From assembly GCA_947445045.1 (NCBI GenBank), contig CANFCA010000027.1:1-8974 (forward strand): DNA of 8,974 nt, in the 5' to 3' direction. Of the stretch, positions 1-6,722 are shown one piece after another (position 1 is the stretch's first letter; the number at the start of each line of letters is the position of its first letter). The stretch comes from Gallionellaceae bacterium. Its GTDB lineage: Bacteria; Pseudomonadota; Gammaproteobacteria; Burkholderiales; Gallionellaceae. Made by a program: the position numbers and the translations under genes. The notes beneath the pieces were generated by a model that saw only the letters and a list, made by a program, of their open reading frames with translations, had not been told where the DNA came from and searched no databases.

Positions 1-188
1 CACGCGCAAAGGTGGGGCGCATGCTGACAATGTTGGGCTGGGACGAGGTGCAGTCAGTGTTGTCCGAGCAGGGTGAGGCGGAGGTGACTTGCGAGTTTTG
101 CAACCAGCTATATCGCTTCGACAAGGTGGATGCCGAGCAGGTGTTCGCCTCCGAGGTGGTGCGGGACGGCAGTAACTCGGTGCATTGA
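1..188 (+). CDS. hslO: Hsp33 redox-regulated chaperone, C-terminal fragment (5' end outside window)
   Basis: Reading from base 3, the frame gives 61 codons up to the TGA at 186-188. Hsp33 is a cytosolic holdase chaperone that is switched on by oxidation of four zinc-binding cysteines. The piece seen here is the end of the redox-switch domain. It contains KVGRMLTMLGWDEV, then a glutamate-rich linker, then VTCEFCNQLYRFD, whose CxxC (codons at 90-92 and 99-101) is the second zinc-binding cysteine pair. The first pair (CxC) would lie upstream of the window edge, so I cannot confirm an intact switch. The tail ends in DGSNSVH, a few residues past the usual end of the conserved region. The fragment looks richer in G+C than the glycogen genes. 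It ends 62 bases from the convergent slyX stop. Identification rests on the strong family match of this short stretch. Confidence 0.9.
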   Translation, partial: RAKVGRMLTMLGWDEVQSVLSEQGEAEVTCEFCNQLYRFDKVDAEQVFASEVVRDGSNSVH

Positions 189-222
189 GCAGAGGTCGTC
201 GGCGTGAACAAGCCATAACGAC

Positions 223-234
223 ATAGCGCGCTAT
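223..234. repeat. 12-bp perfect palindrome between hslO and slyX
   Basis: ATAGCGCGCTAT reads the same on both strands. It lies in the 62-base gap between the convergent stops of hslO and slyX. As a hairpin it would need a four-base CGCG loop and only a 4-bp stem. No T-run follows on either side, so it is not a normal intrinsic terminator. Function unknown. Confidence 0.4.
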
Positions 235-250
235 TCAGGCGGCAGTCCGT

Positions 251-457
251 CTAGTAATGCGGCGGTCTTTCATTCGCAGACTTGCCTTCATTGCCTGCTT
301 CAGCCAGCGATTGGATGTGTCTTGAAAGTGTTGTACAAATGGCTTCAAGTCGATCCAACTTTTGCTGTTGTTGATAGACGGTTTTGTTCAGTTCCTCGAT
401 TAAGTCTTCCTGAAAAGTGATTTTTGTTTCGATGTTGACTAAGCGTTCTTCAATCAT
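251..457 (-). CDS. slyX: SlyX family protein
   Basis: The protein has 68 residues from the ATG at 457. It matches the SlyX family: an N-terminal coiled-coil core with ERLVNIETKITFQEDLIEELN (residues 4-24), then VYQQQQKLDRLEA, and a polar tail ending in the characteristic PPHY. The family has no firmly established biochemical role. It is a short, all-helical cytosolic protein that probably self-associates through the coiled coil. The frame stays open to an ATG at 523, which would add 22 residues. I prefer the ATG at 457 because AGGA lies 7 bases upstream of it on the minus strand and because the family begins at this point. The gene is convergent with hslO and divergent from the DNA glycosylase gene, so it is probably a single-gene unit. 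It has no membrane segment or signal peptide. Confidence 0.88.
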   Translation of the reverse strand: MIEERLVNIETKITFQEDLIEELNKTVYQQQQKLDRLEAICTTLSRHIQSLAEAGNEGKSANERPPHY

Positions 458-500
458 GAGGTGATCCTGAAAATTTGGCGGCTGGCCTAGAAGGGTGGTC

Positions 501-553
501 ATTCTAGCGCGGGGAGGAAGCAAACGTGTCGAAACAAAGTTGAAGGCTAGAAT
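501..553. promoter_or_regulatory. Divergent regulatory region with inverted GCTAGAAT elements
   Basis: The 168 bases between slyX and the glycosylase gene contain ATTCTAGC at 501-508 and its exact reverse complement GCTAGAAT at 546-553. Each contains a TAGAAT hexamer, a 5/6 match to a sigma-70 -10 box. The left one faces slyX and the right one faces the glycosylase gene. A further inverted CTAGAA lies at 487-492. No good -35 box is seen at 16-18 bases from either. Alternative promoter pieces for the rightward gene are TTGAAG at 540-545 with TATGTT at 562-567 (16-base spacer), or TATAAA at 574-579. This is a candidate divergent promoter region only. Confidence 0.3.
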
Positions 554-625
554 AGACTGCGTATGTTATTCAATATAAAAAATGTTCGTAGTGATCTGTT
601 TCACAAATAAAAGGAGTTCATCTGC

Positions 626-1054
626 ATGAGGCTGTGGTCACTCCATCCGCGTTATCTGGATGCCAAGGGTTTGGTGGCGTTGTGGCGCGAAGGGTTGTTA
701 GCGCAGAAAGTGCTGGCGGGTTTGACTAAGGGTTATCGCCATCATCCGCAGTTGACGCGGTTTTATAGTCAGGCCGATGCGCAAGGTGCGATTGCAGCCT
801 ATCTGCATGAGGTGCAACATGAGGCCACACGGCGCGGCTATCACTTTAATGCCAGCAAAATCGGGCAGTGTGCGGAGGGCGTGAGCATTGCCGTGACTAA
901 CGGACAAATGAATTATGAGTTGGCACATTTGCGCACCAAGCTGGCAGTGCGTGATGCCGCAGCGTGGCAGGGCATCGTTGAAGTGAAACAGCCAGAGCCG
1001 CATCCGTTGTTTGTGGTGGTGAAGGGTGATGTTGAGGGTTGGGAAGTGCGGTGA
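626..1054 (+). CDS. Pyrimidine-dimer DNA glycosylase / endonuclease V-like protein
   Basis: The protein has 142 residues. It resembles the bacterial Pyr_excise family related to T4 endonuclease V (denV), which removes UV-induced cyclobutane pyrimidine dimers and nicks the abasic site in base-excision repair. Visible family features are the N-terminal MRLWSLHPRYLD, the ALWREGLLAQKVL helix (residues 18-30), GYRHHPQL (37-43), then AIAAYLHEV and EATRRGYHFN. WRE at residues 20-22 lines up with YRE of T4 endonuclease V, placing Glu22 at the catalytic Glu23 position. The ATG at 626 is supported by AAGGAG at 611-616, nine bases upstream. The gene lies 62 bases before glk on the same strand and may be cotranscribed with it. 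It has no obvious functional link to glucose metabolism. It is small and soluble with no signal peptide. The family call is firm; activity on dimers is inferred. Confidence 0.85.
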   Translation: MRLWSLHPRYLDAKGLVALWREGLLAQKVLAGLTKGYRHHPQLTRFYSQADAQGAIAAYLHEVQHEATRRGYHFNASKIGQCAEGVSIAVTNGQMNYELAHLRTKLAVRDAAAWQGIVEVKQPEPHPLFVVVKGDVEGWEVR

Positions 1055-1067
1055 AAAAATGAAGTGA

Positions 1068-1079
1068 ACTGATATCAGT
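1068..1079. repeat. 12-bp perfect palindrome upstream of glk, possible operator
   Basis: ACTGATATCAGT is a perfect dyad in the 62-base gap before glk. A partial second half-site, CAGTTAT, follows at 1087-1093, so ACTG/CAGT motifs occur three times within about 25 bases. There is no T-run, so it is not a terminator. It lies about 38 bases before the glk start codon, a plausible operator position. No regulator can be named from the sequence. Confidence 0.35.
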
Positions 1080-1116
1080 CTGTTACCAGTTATCAAGAAT
1101 GAGTAAGGAGTAAAAC

Positions 1117-2103
1117 ATGCAAACGAAAAACACAGTTTTAAGCGGCGACATCGGCGGTACAAAGACGCGTCTTGCGATCATTGAGGTTAGCGGTACGCAG
1201 TTAAATACCGTGCGTGAAGTGAGTTACCCCAGCCAAAATTATCCGACCTTTGATGAATTGGTTGCTGATTTTTTGCATGGCTCGGACATCCCTAGCCGCG
1301 CGGGTTTCGGCATTGCTGGACCGGTGCAGGGCAGGGTGGTGCAGACTACTAACTTGCCTTGGCGTATTGATGCGGATACGTTGCAACGTCAATTTGGTTT
1401 TGCGCGATGCGTGTTGCTCAATGATTTGGAAGCGACAGCGTGTGGCTTGCCTGCGCTGGGTGCAACGGATTTATTGACTTTGCATGAAGGCGCAGCCAAC
1501 GCAATGGGCAATCAGGCTGTGATTGCGGCAGGGACAGGCTTGGGTGAGGCGGGGTTGTATTGGGATGGTCATGCGCATCAACCCTTTGCAACAGAAGGCG
1601 GGCACACCAGCTTTACCGCCAGTGATGACCGCGAGTTTGCATTGCTCAAATATTTACAACAGCGTTATGAGCATGTGAGTTGGGAGCGCATTGTGTCAGG
1701 CATGGGTATCGTCGCTCTGTATGAGTTTATGTGTCATTACCATCATGCCACCGTCCCAGCATGGTTGAATGATGAGATGGAAAAAGGTGATGTGGCAGCG
1801 GCGATTGCCAATGCAGCAATGTCGGAACGCGATGAATTGTGTGTAGAAACCTTGGATTGGTTTTTGCAACTTTATGGCGCAGAGGCTGGCAATATGGCAC
1901 TCAAGATGATGAGCCGTGGCGGGGTGTATTTGGGCGGTGGCATTGCGCCGAAAATTTTATCTCGACTGCAGAATGGAATTTTCTTAAAGGCTTTTTTCAA
2001 CAAAGGGCGGATGCGTCCACTGCTGGAAGCGATGCCTGTGAAAGTCATTTTGAATGATAAAGCGGCGTTGTATGGCGCGGCTTTATTCGCGGCGCGCGAC
2101 TAA
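1117..2103 (+). CDS. glk: Glucokinase (ATP-dependent, E. coli Glk type)
   Basis: The protein has 328 residues, normal for bacterial hexokinase-group glucokinases (E. coli Glk is about 320). It phosphorylates cytosolic glucose to glucose-6-phosphate with ATP. Motifs appear in order: the phosphate-binding GDIGGTKTR (residues 10-18), GIAGPV, TTNLPW, LLNDLEA with the catalytic base Asp103 at the E. coli Asp100 position, AGTGLGEAG (138-146), and EGGHTSF with Glu160 and His163. Glu190 in HVSWERI completes the sugar-binding set. GGVYLGGGIAPK near the end is the late glycine-rich ATP-binding motif. All expected residues are present, so it is probably active. The start is well set by AAGGAG at 1105-1110, six bases before the ATG. 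It is followed after about 65 bases by glgP. That placement suggests it feeds free glucose, released during glucan turnover or taken up, into the hexose-phosphate pool. Confidence 0.97.
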   Translation: MQTKNTVLSGDIGGTKTRLAIIEVSGTQLNTVREVSYPSQNYPTFDELVADFLHGSDIPSRAGFGIAGPVQGRVVQTTNLPWRIDADTLQRQFGFARCVLLNDLEATACGLPALGATDLLTLHEGAANAMGNQAVIAAGTGLGEAGLYWDGHAHQPFATEGGHTSFTASDDREFALLKYLQQRYEHVSWERIVSGMGIVALYEFMCHYHHATVPAWLNDEMEKGDVAAAIANAAMSERDELCVETLDWFLQLYGAEAGNMALKMMSRGGVYLGGGIAPKILSRLQNGIFLKAFFNKGRMRPLLEAMPVKVILNDKAALYGAALFAARD

Positions 2104-2132
2104 ACAAGCCAGTTTAATTGAGGGTGATGCGC

Positions 2133-2138
2133 TATAAT
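2133..2138 (+). promoter_or_regulatory. TATAAT -10 box, possible glgP promoter
   Basis: A perfect TATAAT lies 31 bases before the preferred glgP start, in the gap after glk. The expected -35 positions (about 2109-2116) read roughly CCAGTTTA, a poor match, and no extended -10 TG is seen. Transcription would begin near 2145. It may allow glgP-glgA expression independently of glk, but the missing -35 keeps this tentative. Confidence 0.3.
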
Positions 2139-2168
2139 TTTTGCTCAGGAACAATGTCCTAACCATTG

Positions 2169-4745
2169 ATGAGTATTGCAGACATGGAAAATAGTACTGC
2201 TTATATCTTACAAGTCCGCCCTAAAATTCCAGCACGTTTAGCGCGCTTGGAAGAGTTGGCCAATAATCTTTGGTACAGCTGGGATAGGCCAACCCGTGCG
2301 TTGTTTGCCCGTTTGCACCCTGGCTTGTGGAAAGCAACGGGGCAAAGCCCTAAGGCATTTTTGAAGCGTGTTGATCAGCAACGCCTGCTGGAAGCTGCAG
2401 ACGATCAAGTATTTATTGGTAACTTTAATCGTGTCCTTGCGGCTTATGACACCTATCACAATCATCGTTTGCCAGCAGGCGGCGCGGATTGGCTGCGTAA
2501 AGATGACCTGATTGCATACTTCTGTGCGGAGTTTGGATTTCATGAAAGTTTCCCGATTTATTCCGGTGGGCTGGGCATTTTGGCGGGCGATCATTGCAAG
2601 GCGGCTAGTGATTTGCGCTTGCCATTTATCGGCATGGGCTTGTTATATCGTCAGGGCTATTTTCATCAAACCATAGACGGTGATGGCAATCAAATTGCGA
2701 GCAACACGGATTCCGATTTTGATGATTTGCCCATCATGCCCGCCAAACTGGCAGATGGTTCGGAGGCTTACACTTGGGTAGATTTTCCGGGACGAAAGTT
2801 GAACATAAAAATCTGGCAAGCCAGAATTGGCCACATTACGTTGTATTTATTGGACACCGATTTATCCAGTAACAATCAGCACGACAGAGACATCACGCAC
2901 CGTTTATATGGCGGCGATAAGGTAATGCGTATCGAGCAGGAAATTGTTTTAGGAATAGGCGGCGTGCGTGCTTTACAAGTGCTGGGCTTGAAACCAACGG
3001 TGTGGCACATCAATGAAGGCCATGCAGCATTCTTATTGTTGGAACGTATCCGTCAAAAAATCATAAACGATAAATTGGATTTTGCAGCCGCATTGGAAAA
3101 TATTGCTGCCAATACAATTTTTACCACGCATACCCCCGTTCCGGCAGGTCATGATCACTTCACTCAAGAAATGATGTCGGATTATTTTGACAAATACTAT
3201 CCTGAGTTGAATTTAAAACGTGATGATTTTATTGCCCTGGGTCGCAATAACGGTAGTGCTGACTTTAATATGACAGCTTTGGCAATACGTGGCTCACGTT
3301 TCAGTAATGGCGTGTCACGCATACATGGCGATGTATCCTCAGTGATTTGCGGTGCGATGTGGCCGGAAATCGAACCCGATGAAAACCCCATGAGTTACGT
3401 CACCAATGGCGTTCATGCACCGACTTTTTTGGCGAGTGAATGGGTAGAGGTGTTAGAGCGACATCTGGGTACGGATTGGAATGCACGGATGAATGATGTG
3501 GCGTTCTGGCAACGGGTAGACGCGATTCCAGACCATTTGTATTGGAGCGTGCGTCAATCACTCAAGTCAAAAATGTTGAACATGGTGCGAGATCGCGTTA
3601 GTTCTCAGCATTTTCGTAACCATGGTTCTGAAGCACATTTGGATCGCTTGCTTAAATATGTTAATCCGGAAAATCCGAACATTTTGACGATAGGTTTCGC
3701 TCGTCGTTTCGCTACCTATAAACGCGCCACTATGCTGTTTGGTGATTTGGATTGGTTGCGCGAAATTCTGAACAACCCGGAGCGTCCCGCCGTGTTTATC
3801 TTTTCCGGTAAGGCGCATCCGGCTGACATTCCCGGTCAGGATTTGATTCGCCGCATCACACAAATCTCCAAGATGTCCGAGTTCGTTGGCAAAGTGTTAA
3901 TCGTAGAAGGCTATGATTTAGCCTTGGCGCGTAAATTGGTTGCAGGGGTTGATGTGTGGTTGAACAACCCGCTGTTCCCGCTAGAGGCGAGTGGAACATC
4001 TGGCATGAAAGCAGGCATGAATGGCACCATCAACTTATCAGTGTTAGACGGTTGGTGGGGCGAAAGTTATGACGGCGAGAACGGCTGGGCTATCAAGCCT
4101 GTTTCTGAATTACTGAGCGAAGAAATACGCACTCGCGAAGAAACCACGACACTGTATGAACTGCTGCAAGATCAGGTTATCCCGCTTTATTACGATCACG
4201 GCAAAATGGGCTTTTCACCCAATTGGGTGAGGATGTCTAAACGCTCGATGGCAACCATCATGCCGCGCTTTAACTCCAAGCGTATGGTGGGCGAATACTT
4301 GGCGAAATGTTATTTGCCTGCCAGCCAACAGCATCGATTGTATAAACAAAATGATTTTGAAAATTCGCATTCAGTTGCTAAATGGAAAGCGCGAATTCTC
4401 AGTGCATGGACTAGTGTAACGATACGTCGATTGGATGACCCCCAAGCAGATATCAACTATGGTGATACGCTACGCCTTGAAGTGGCAGTTCAGTTAAAAG
4501 GTTTGACACCGAGTGATGTGATAGTCGAAATGTTGCTGGGTTTGGCTACCAAACGCGAGAAGTTACAAAATACTAAACACTATCCCTTTGTACCTTCAGG
4601 CACGACAACACCATCCGGTGAGCATATTTTTGCTTTAGAAATGCAACCGGAACAATGTGGCAAGTTAGAATATCGGGTACGTGCTTATCCGCATCAAGAC
4701 ATGCTTACGCGTCGATTTGAAATGGGTATGATGCGTTGGATGTAA
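2169..4745 (+). CDS. glgP: Alpha-glucan (glycogen/maltodextrin) phosphorylase, DUF3417 type
   Basis: The protein has 858 residues. This GT35 enzyme uses pyridoxal phosphate to release glucose-1-phosphate from the non-reducing ends of alpha-1,4-glucans. The N-terminus (about residues 12-110, with LEELANNLWYSWDRPTRALF) is the DUF3417 domain found in the subfamily that resembles Thermotoga AgpA rather than E. coli GlgP. The catalytic part follows: SGGLGILAGDH, WHINEGHAAF (His280), THTPVPAGHD (320-329), VTNGVHAPTF, FARRFATYKRA and EASGTSGMKAGMNG, in which Lys614 is the predicted PLP lysine. The last 140 residues form the family's C-terminal beta-rich region. The length is normal. The start is uncertain: TTG at 2166, ATG at 2169 and ATG at 2184 are all in frame, and none has a good ribosome site. 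AGGA at 2147-2150 is 18 bases from the chosen ATG. glgA begins 76 bases after the stop, so the two are likely one transcription unit. Confidence 0.93.
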   Translation: MSIADMENSTAYILQVRPKIPARLARLEELANNLWYSWDRPTRALFARLHPGLWKATGQSPKAFLKRVDQQRLLEAADDQVFIGNFNRVLAAYDTYHNHRLPAGGADWLRKDDLIAYFCAEFGFHESFPIYSGGLGILAGDHCKAASDLRLPFIGMGLLYRQGYFHQTIDGDGNQIASNTDSDFDDLPIMPAKLADGSEAYTWVDFPGRKLNIKIWQARIGHITLYLLDTDLSSNNQHDRDITHRLYGGDKVMRIEQEIVLGIGGVRALQVLGLKPTVWHINEGHAAFLLLERIRQKIINDKLDFAAALENIAANTIFTTHTPVPAGHDHFTQEMMSDYFDKYYPELNLKRDDFIALGRNNGSADFNMTALAIRGSRFSNGVSRIHGDVSSVICGAMWPEIEPDENPMSYVTNGVHAPTFLASEWVEVLERHLGTDWNARMNDVAFWQRVDAIPDHLYWSVRQSLKSKMLNMVRDRVSSQHFRNHGSEAHLDRLLKYVNPENPNILTIGFARRFATYKRATMLFGDLDWLREILNNPERPAVFIFSGKAHPADIPGQDLIRRITQISKMSEFVGKVLIVEGYDLALARKLVAGVDVWLNNPLFPLEASGTSGMKAGMNGTINLSVLDGWWGESYDGENGWAIKPVSELLSEEIRTREETTTLYELLQDQVIPLYYDHGKMGFSPNWVRMSKRSMATIMPRFNSKRMVGEYLAKCYLPASQQHRLYKQNDFENSHSVAKWKARILSAWTSVTIRRLDDPQADINYGDTLRLEVAVQLKGLTPSDVIVEMLLGLATKREKLQNTKHYPFVPSGTTTPSGEHIFALEMQPEQCGKLEYRVRAYPHQDMLTRRFEMGMMRWM

Positions 4746-4754
4746 ATCACATGA

Positions 4755-4820
4755 TGCTGTATTACTCTTACTTTATTTTTGATATTGCTTACGGGCTGTA
4801 GCGCTCATCAGGAAATTTGA
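4755..4820 (+). other. Lipobox-like reading frame without start codon, possible lipoprotein remnant
   Basis: In the glgP-glgA gap, one frame reads ITLTLFLILLTGCSAHQEI and then stops at TGA (4818-4820), one base before the glgA ATG. It looks like a lipoprotein signal sequence with lipobox LLTGC. A TGA at 4752-4754 lies directly before it. The only upstream ATGs (4751 and 4754) are in another frame, where they give a 16-residue peptide ending at 4801. No ribosome site is seen for either. It could be a decayed small lipoprotein gene, a chance hydrophobic stretch, or a frameshifted leader peptide. Expression is not supported. Confidence 0.15.
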
Positions 4821-4821
4821 A

Positions 4822-6297
4822 ATGGCCGAATTGAAAGTTTTATTTGCGACTTCAGAAGTCGTCCCTTTAATAAAGACGGGTGGTCTGGCGGATGTTAGCG
4901 GTGCATTACCAGCTGCATTGCGGGCTATCGGGGTCGATGTGCGGGTACTGATACCGGGCTACCTACAAGTGATGGCTAAGCTGGGCGAATTCAACGTGGT
5001 CGCTACTTTTAATAATTTACCCGGCTTCCCCAGCGCAAGAATATTGTCAGGGAAAATGGCGAATGACTTGCCATTGTTGGTGGTGGATTGCCCCAATTTA
5101 TATCAACGCGAAGGCGGCCCTTATCAAAATGAACAGGGACAAGATTGGCCAGATAACGCGTTACGTTTTGGATTACTTTCTAAAATAGGCGCAGTGCTGG
5201 GTAGTGATGAATCCCCGCTCGACTGGCATCCAGATTTGGTACATTGCAACGATTGGCAGACAGGCCTTACACCTGCCTATTTAAAGTTTGCAACTGGCGC
5301 AGTACCGAGCATCATGACGGTTCATAACTTGGCATTTCAGGGTATCTTCCCAGCGAAGACTGTAGCGGATTTGCATTTGCCAGCGTCATGTTTCGACATT
5401 GGTGGAGCGGAGTTTTATGGCAGCTTATCATTTTTGAAGGCTGGGCTTTTTTACACGAATCACATCACCACTGTCAGTCCAACTTATGCCAAGGAAATTC
5501 AGCAGGAAGAATTAGGTTTTGGTATGCAAGGCTTATTGACGACACGCAGTGACGACCTGACTGGCATTCTTAATGGTATTGATACCGATGAATGGAATCC
5601 TTCAACTGATAAGTTGCTAGGGAAAACTTACCATATTCGCGACATGTCCGGTAAGGTCGCGAATAAAGCTTTGCTGCAATACAGAATGCGATTAAAGGTT
5701 GACCCTGCTGTGCCGTTACTTGGTGTGATTAGCCGTTTTACCCATCAAAAGGGCTTAGATTTACTGCTGGAGATTGCACCGCAACTTGCAGCATTGCCCG
5801 TGCAACTGGCAATGCTGGGGAGTGGCGATGTAGCACTGCAACAGTCTGCTGCAGATTTATCACACAAGTATCCAAACCAGATTGCGGCGCATATCGGTTA
5901 CAGCGAGCCACTTTCACACCTCATTGAGGCCGGGGCAGATATGTTTGTGATGCCATCCCGTTTTGAGCCTTGCGGCTTGAATCAAATGTATAGCCAGCGC
6001 TATGGCACACCACCTATCGTGCATGCTACCGGTGGGCTTGCAGATTCAGTGGTGAACTACACCAACGCTACTCTAAAGGCACGCATGGCAAGTGGCTTTT
6101 CATTCAGTGGCATGACTGCGCAAAATTTATTCGACACGATACAACGCGCTGTGAGTCTTTATCATGACAAACCTAAATGGCAAGCCTTGTGTAAAAATTG
6201 TATGGCAAAAGATTTTAGTTGGTCGACGAGCGCGGAGGCTTATCGTGAAGTTTACTTGAAAGTTTTGGAGCAACCCAAACCTGTCATTCCGGTATAA
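4822..6297 (+). CDS. glgA: Glycogen synthase (ADP-glucose type, GT5)
   Basis: The protein has 491 residues, close to E. coli GlgA (477). It transfers glucose from ADP-glucose to the growing alpha-1,4-glucan chain in the cytosol. It has the two Rossmann-like halves of GT-B enzymes. The N-terminal half opens with VLFATSEVVPLIKTGGLADV, where Lys18 of KTGGL is the ADP-glucose-binding lysine. HCNDWQTGL (from His141) and TVHNLAFQG follow. The C-terminal half carries GVISRFTHQKGLD with Arg305 and Lys310, matching E. coli Arg300 and Lys305. RFEPCGLNQMYSQRYGTPP supplies Glu382 and Cys384, matching Glu377 and Cys379. STGGLAD-type loop residues appear as ATGGLADSV. Everything needed for catalysis is present. 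The ATG at 4822 has AGGA at 4810-4813, eight bases upstream. It follows glgP, so synthesis and breakdown enzymes are paired. Branching enzyme and ADP-glucose pyrophosphorylase are not nearby. It converges on the PilZ gene with only 18 bases between stops. Confidence 0.97.
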   Translation: MAELKVLFATSEVVPLIKTGGLADVSGALPAALRAIGVDVRVLIPGYLQVMAKLGEFNVVATFNNLPGFPSARILSGKMANDLPLLVVDCPNLYQREGGPYQNEQGQDWPDNALRFGLLSKIGAVLGSDESPLDWHPDLVHCNDWQTGLTPAYLKFATGAVPSIMTVHNLAFQGIFPAKTVADLHLPASCFDIGGAEFYGSLSFLKAGLFYTNHITTVSPTYAKEIQQEELGFGMQGLLTTRSDDLTGILNGIDTDEWNPSTDKLLGKTYHIRDMSGKVANKALLQYRMRLKVDPAVPLLGVISRFTHQKGLDLLLEIAPQLAALPVQLAMLGSGDVALQQSAADLSHKYPNQIAAHIGYSEPLSHLIEAGADMFVMPSRFEPCGLNQMYSQRYGTPPIVHATGGLADSVVNYTNATLKARMASGFSFSGMTAQNLFDTIQRAVSLYHDKPKWQALCKNCMAKDFSWSTSAEAYREVYLKVLEQPKPVIPV

Positions 6298-6316
6298 ATT
6301 GTCCAGCGTTCAATTT
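6296..6316. terminator. Weak AT-rich stem overlapping the two convergent stop codons
   Basis: AAATTG (6296-6301) and CAATTT (6311-6316) can form a 6-bp stem with a 9-base loop in the gap between glgA and the PilZ gene. T-rich bases (TTTT at 6314-6317) close the right side on the + strand. The stem has one G-C pair, so it would be weak. It is the only candidate terminator at this convergent junction. Confidence 0.15.
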
Positions 6317-6657
6317 TACTCAATCAACATAAAGCTCAGCAAAATATTTGGGTTAAACATACTGATACCCAATAGATTTTTAGAGACACCTACAGGTTCA
6401 TTTGAGGTATTTTCAACTTGCTTCCGCCAAACAACGATACCTGATACTTTGACTTCGTTATCACGATCTTTGTATTCAATATCGACGTGATCGCCTTTGC
6501 TAACTTCGTAATCAATCAATACGCTTATCCCAGCTTGCGAAATGTCTCGTATAGAAAGAATAGGCAGACATTCACCCCGAACGTGTAAAAACAACATGCC
6601 CTTGGGCTTTTGGCTCATACTGAATCGAGTTTCGTCGCGTAGCTCTTTGGTATTCAT
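6316..6657 (-). CDS. Single-domain PilZ protein (predicted c-di-GMP receptor)
   Basis: The protein has 113 residues and is essentially one PilZ domain, a cytosolic beta-barrel that binds the second messenger cyclic di-GMP. Both binding motifs are intact: RDETR at residues 7-11 fits RxxxR, and DISQAG at 38-43 fits (D/N)xSxxG. The beta-strand pattern continues with GDHVDIEYKD and VSGIVVWRKQ, then ends with GISMF. There is no enzyme, membrane or partner domain, so it probably acts as an adaptor; its target cannot be read from the sequence. The ATG at 6657 has AAGG seven bases upstream on the minus strand. It lies 92 bases downstream of the M29-like gene, so it may be the last gene of the pgi unit or have its own promoter. 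A possible sigma-28 site sits in that gap. The family call is strong. Confidence 0.87.
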   Translation of the reverse strand: MNTKELRDETRFSMSQKPKGMLFLHVRGECLPILSIRDISQAGISVLIDYEVSKGDHVDIEYKDRDNEVKVSGIVVWRKQVENTSNEPVGVSKNLLGISMFNPNILLSFMLIE

Positions 6658-6695
6658 ATCATGCCCTTCCCAAAACCAAGTTGGCTGTTCTTAAA

Positions 6696-6722
6696 TTCTC
6701 GGCTCACTTAAATACCACTTAC
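6696..6722 (-). promoter_or_regulatory. Possible sigma-28 (FliA-type) promoter for the PilZ gene
   Basis: On the minus strand, GCCGAGAA (6703-6696) matches seven of eight bases of the sigma-28 -10 consensus GCCGATAA. Upstream, GTAAGTGGT (6722-6714) covers the -35 position. With the standard 11-base spacer only AAGT of TAAAGTTT matches; with a 10-base spacer TAA and the final T match. The start of transcription would be near 6690, about 33 bases before the PilZ ATG. The -35 is weak, so this is only a candidate. Confidence 0.25.

Noticed and set aside
458..523. N-terminal 22-residue extension of SlyX from the ATG at 523
   Set aside because: The added residues are proline-rich and unlike the family, while the internal ATG at 457 has a well-spaced AGGA and matches the usual SlyX start.
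698..1162. 154-codon open frame on the - strand opposite the DNA glycosylase gene
   Set aside because: It lies almost wholly antisense to a well-supported gene, has low-complexity, Cys/His-rich composition, and matches no family I recognise.
1250..1477. 75-codon + strand frame inside glk
   Set aside because: It is an out-of-frame shadow of glk, whose catalytic motifs span this region.
6299..6490. 63-codon + strand frame starting right after glgA
   Set aside because: It is antisense to the PilZ gene, whose two intact c-di-GMP motifs show that the - strand is the coding one.
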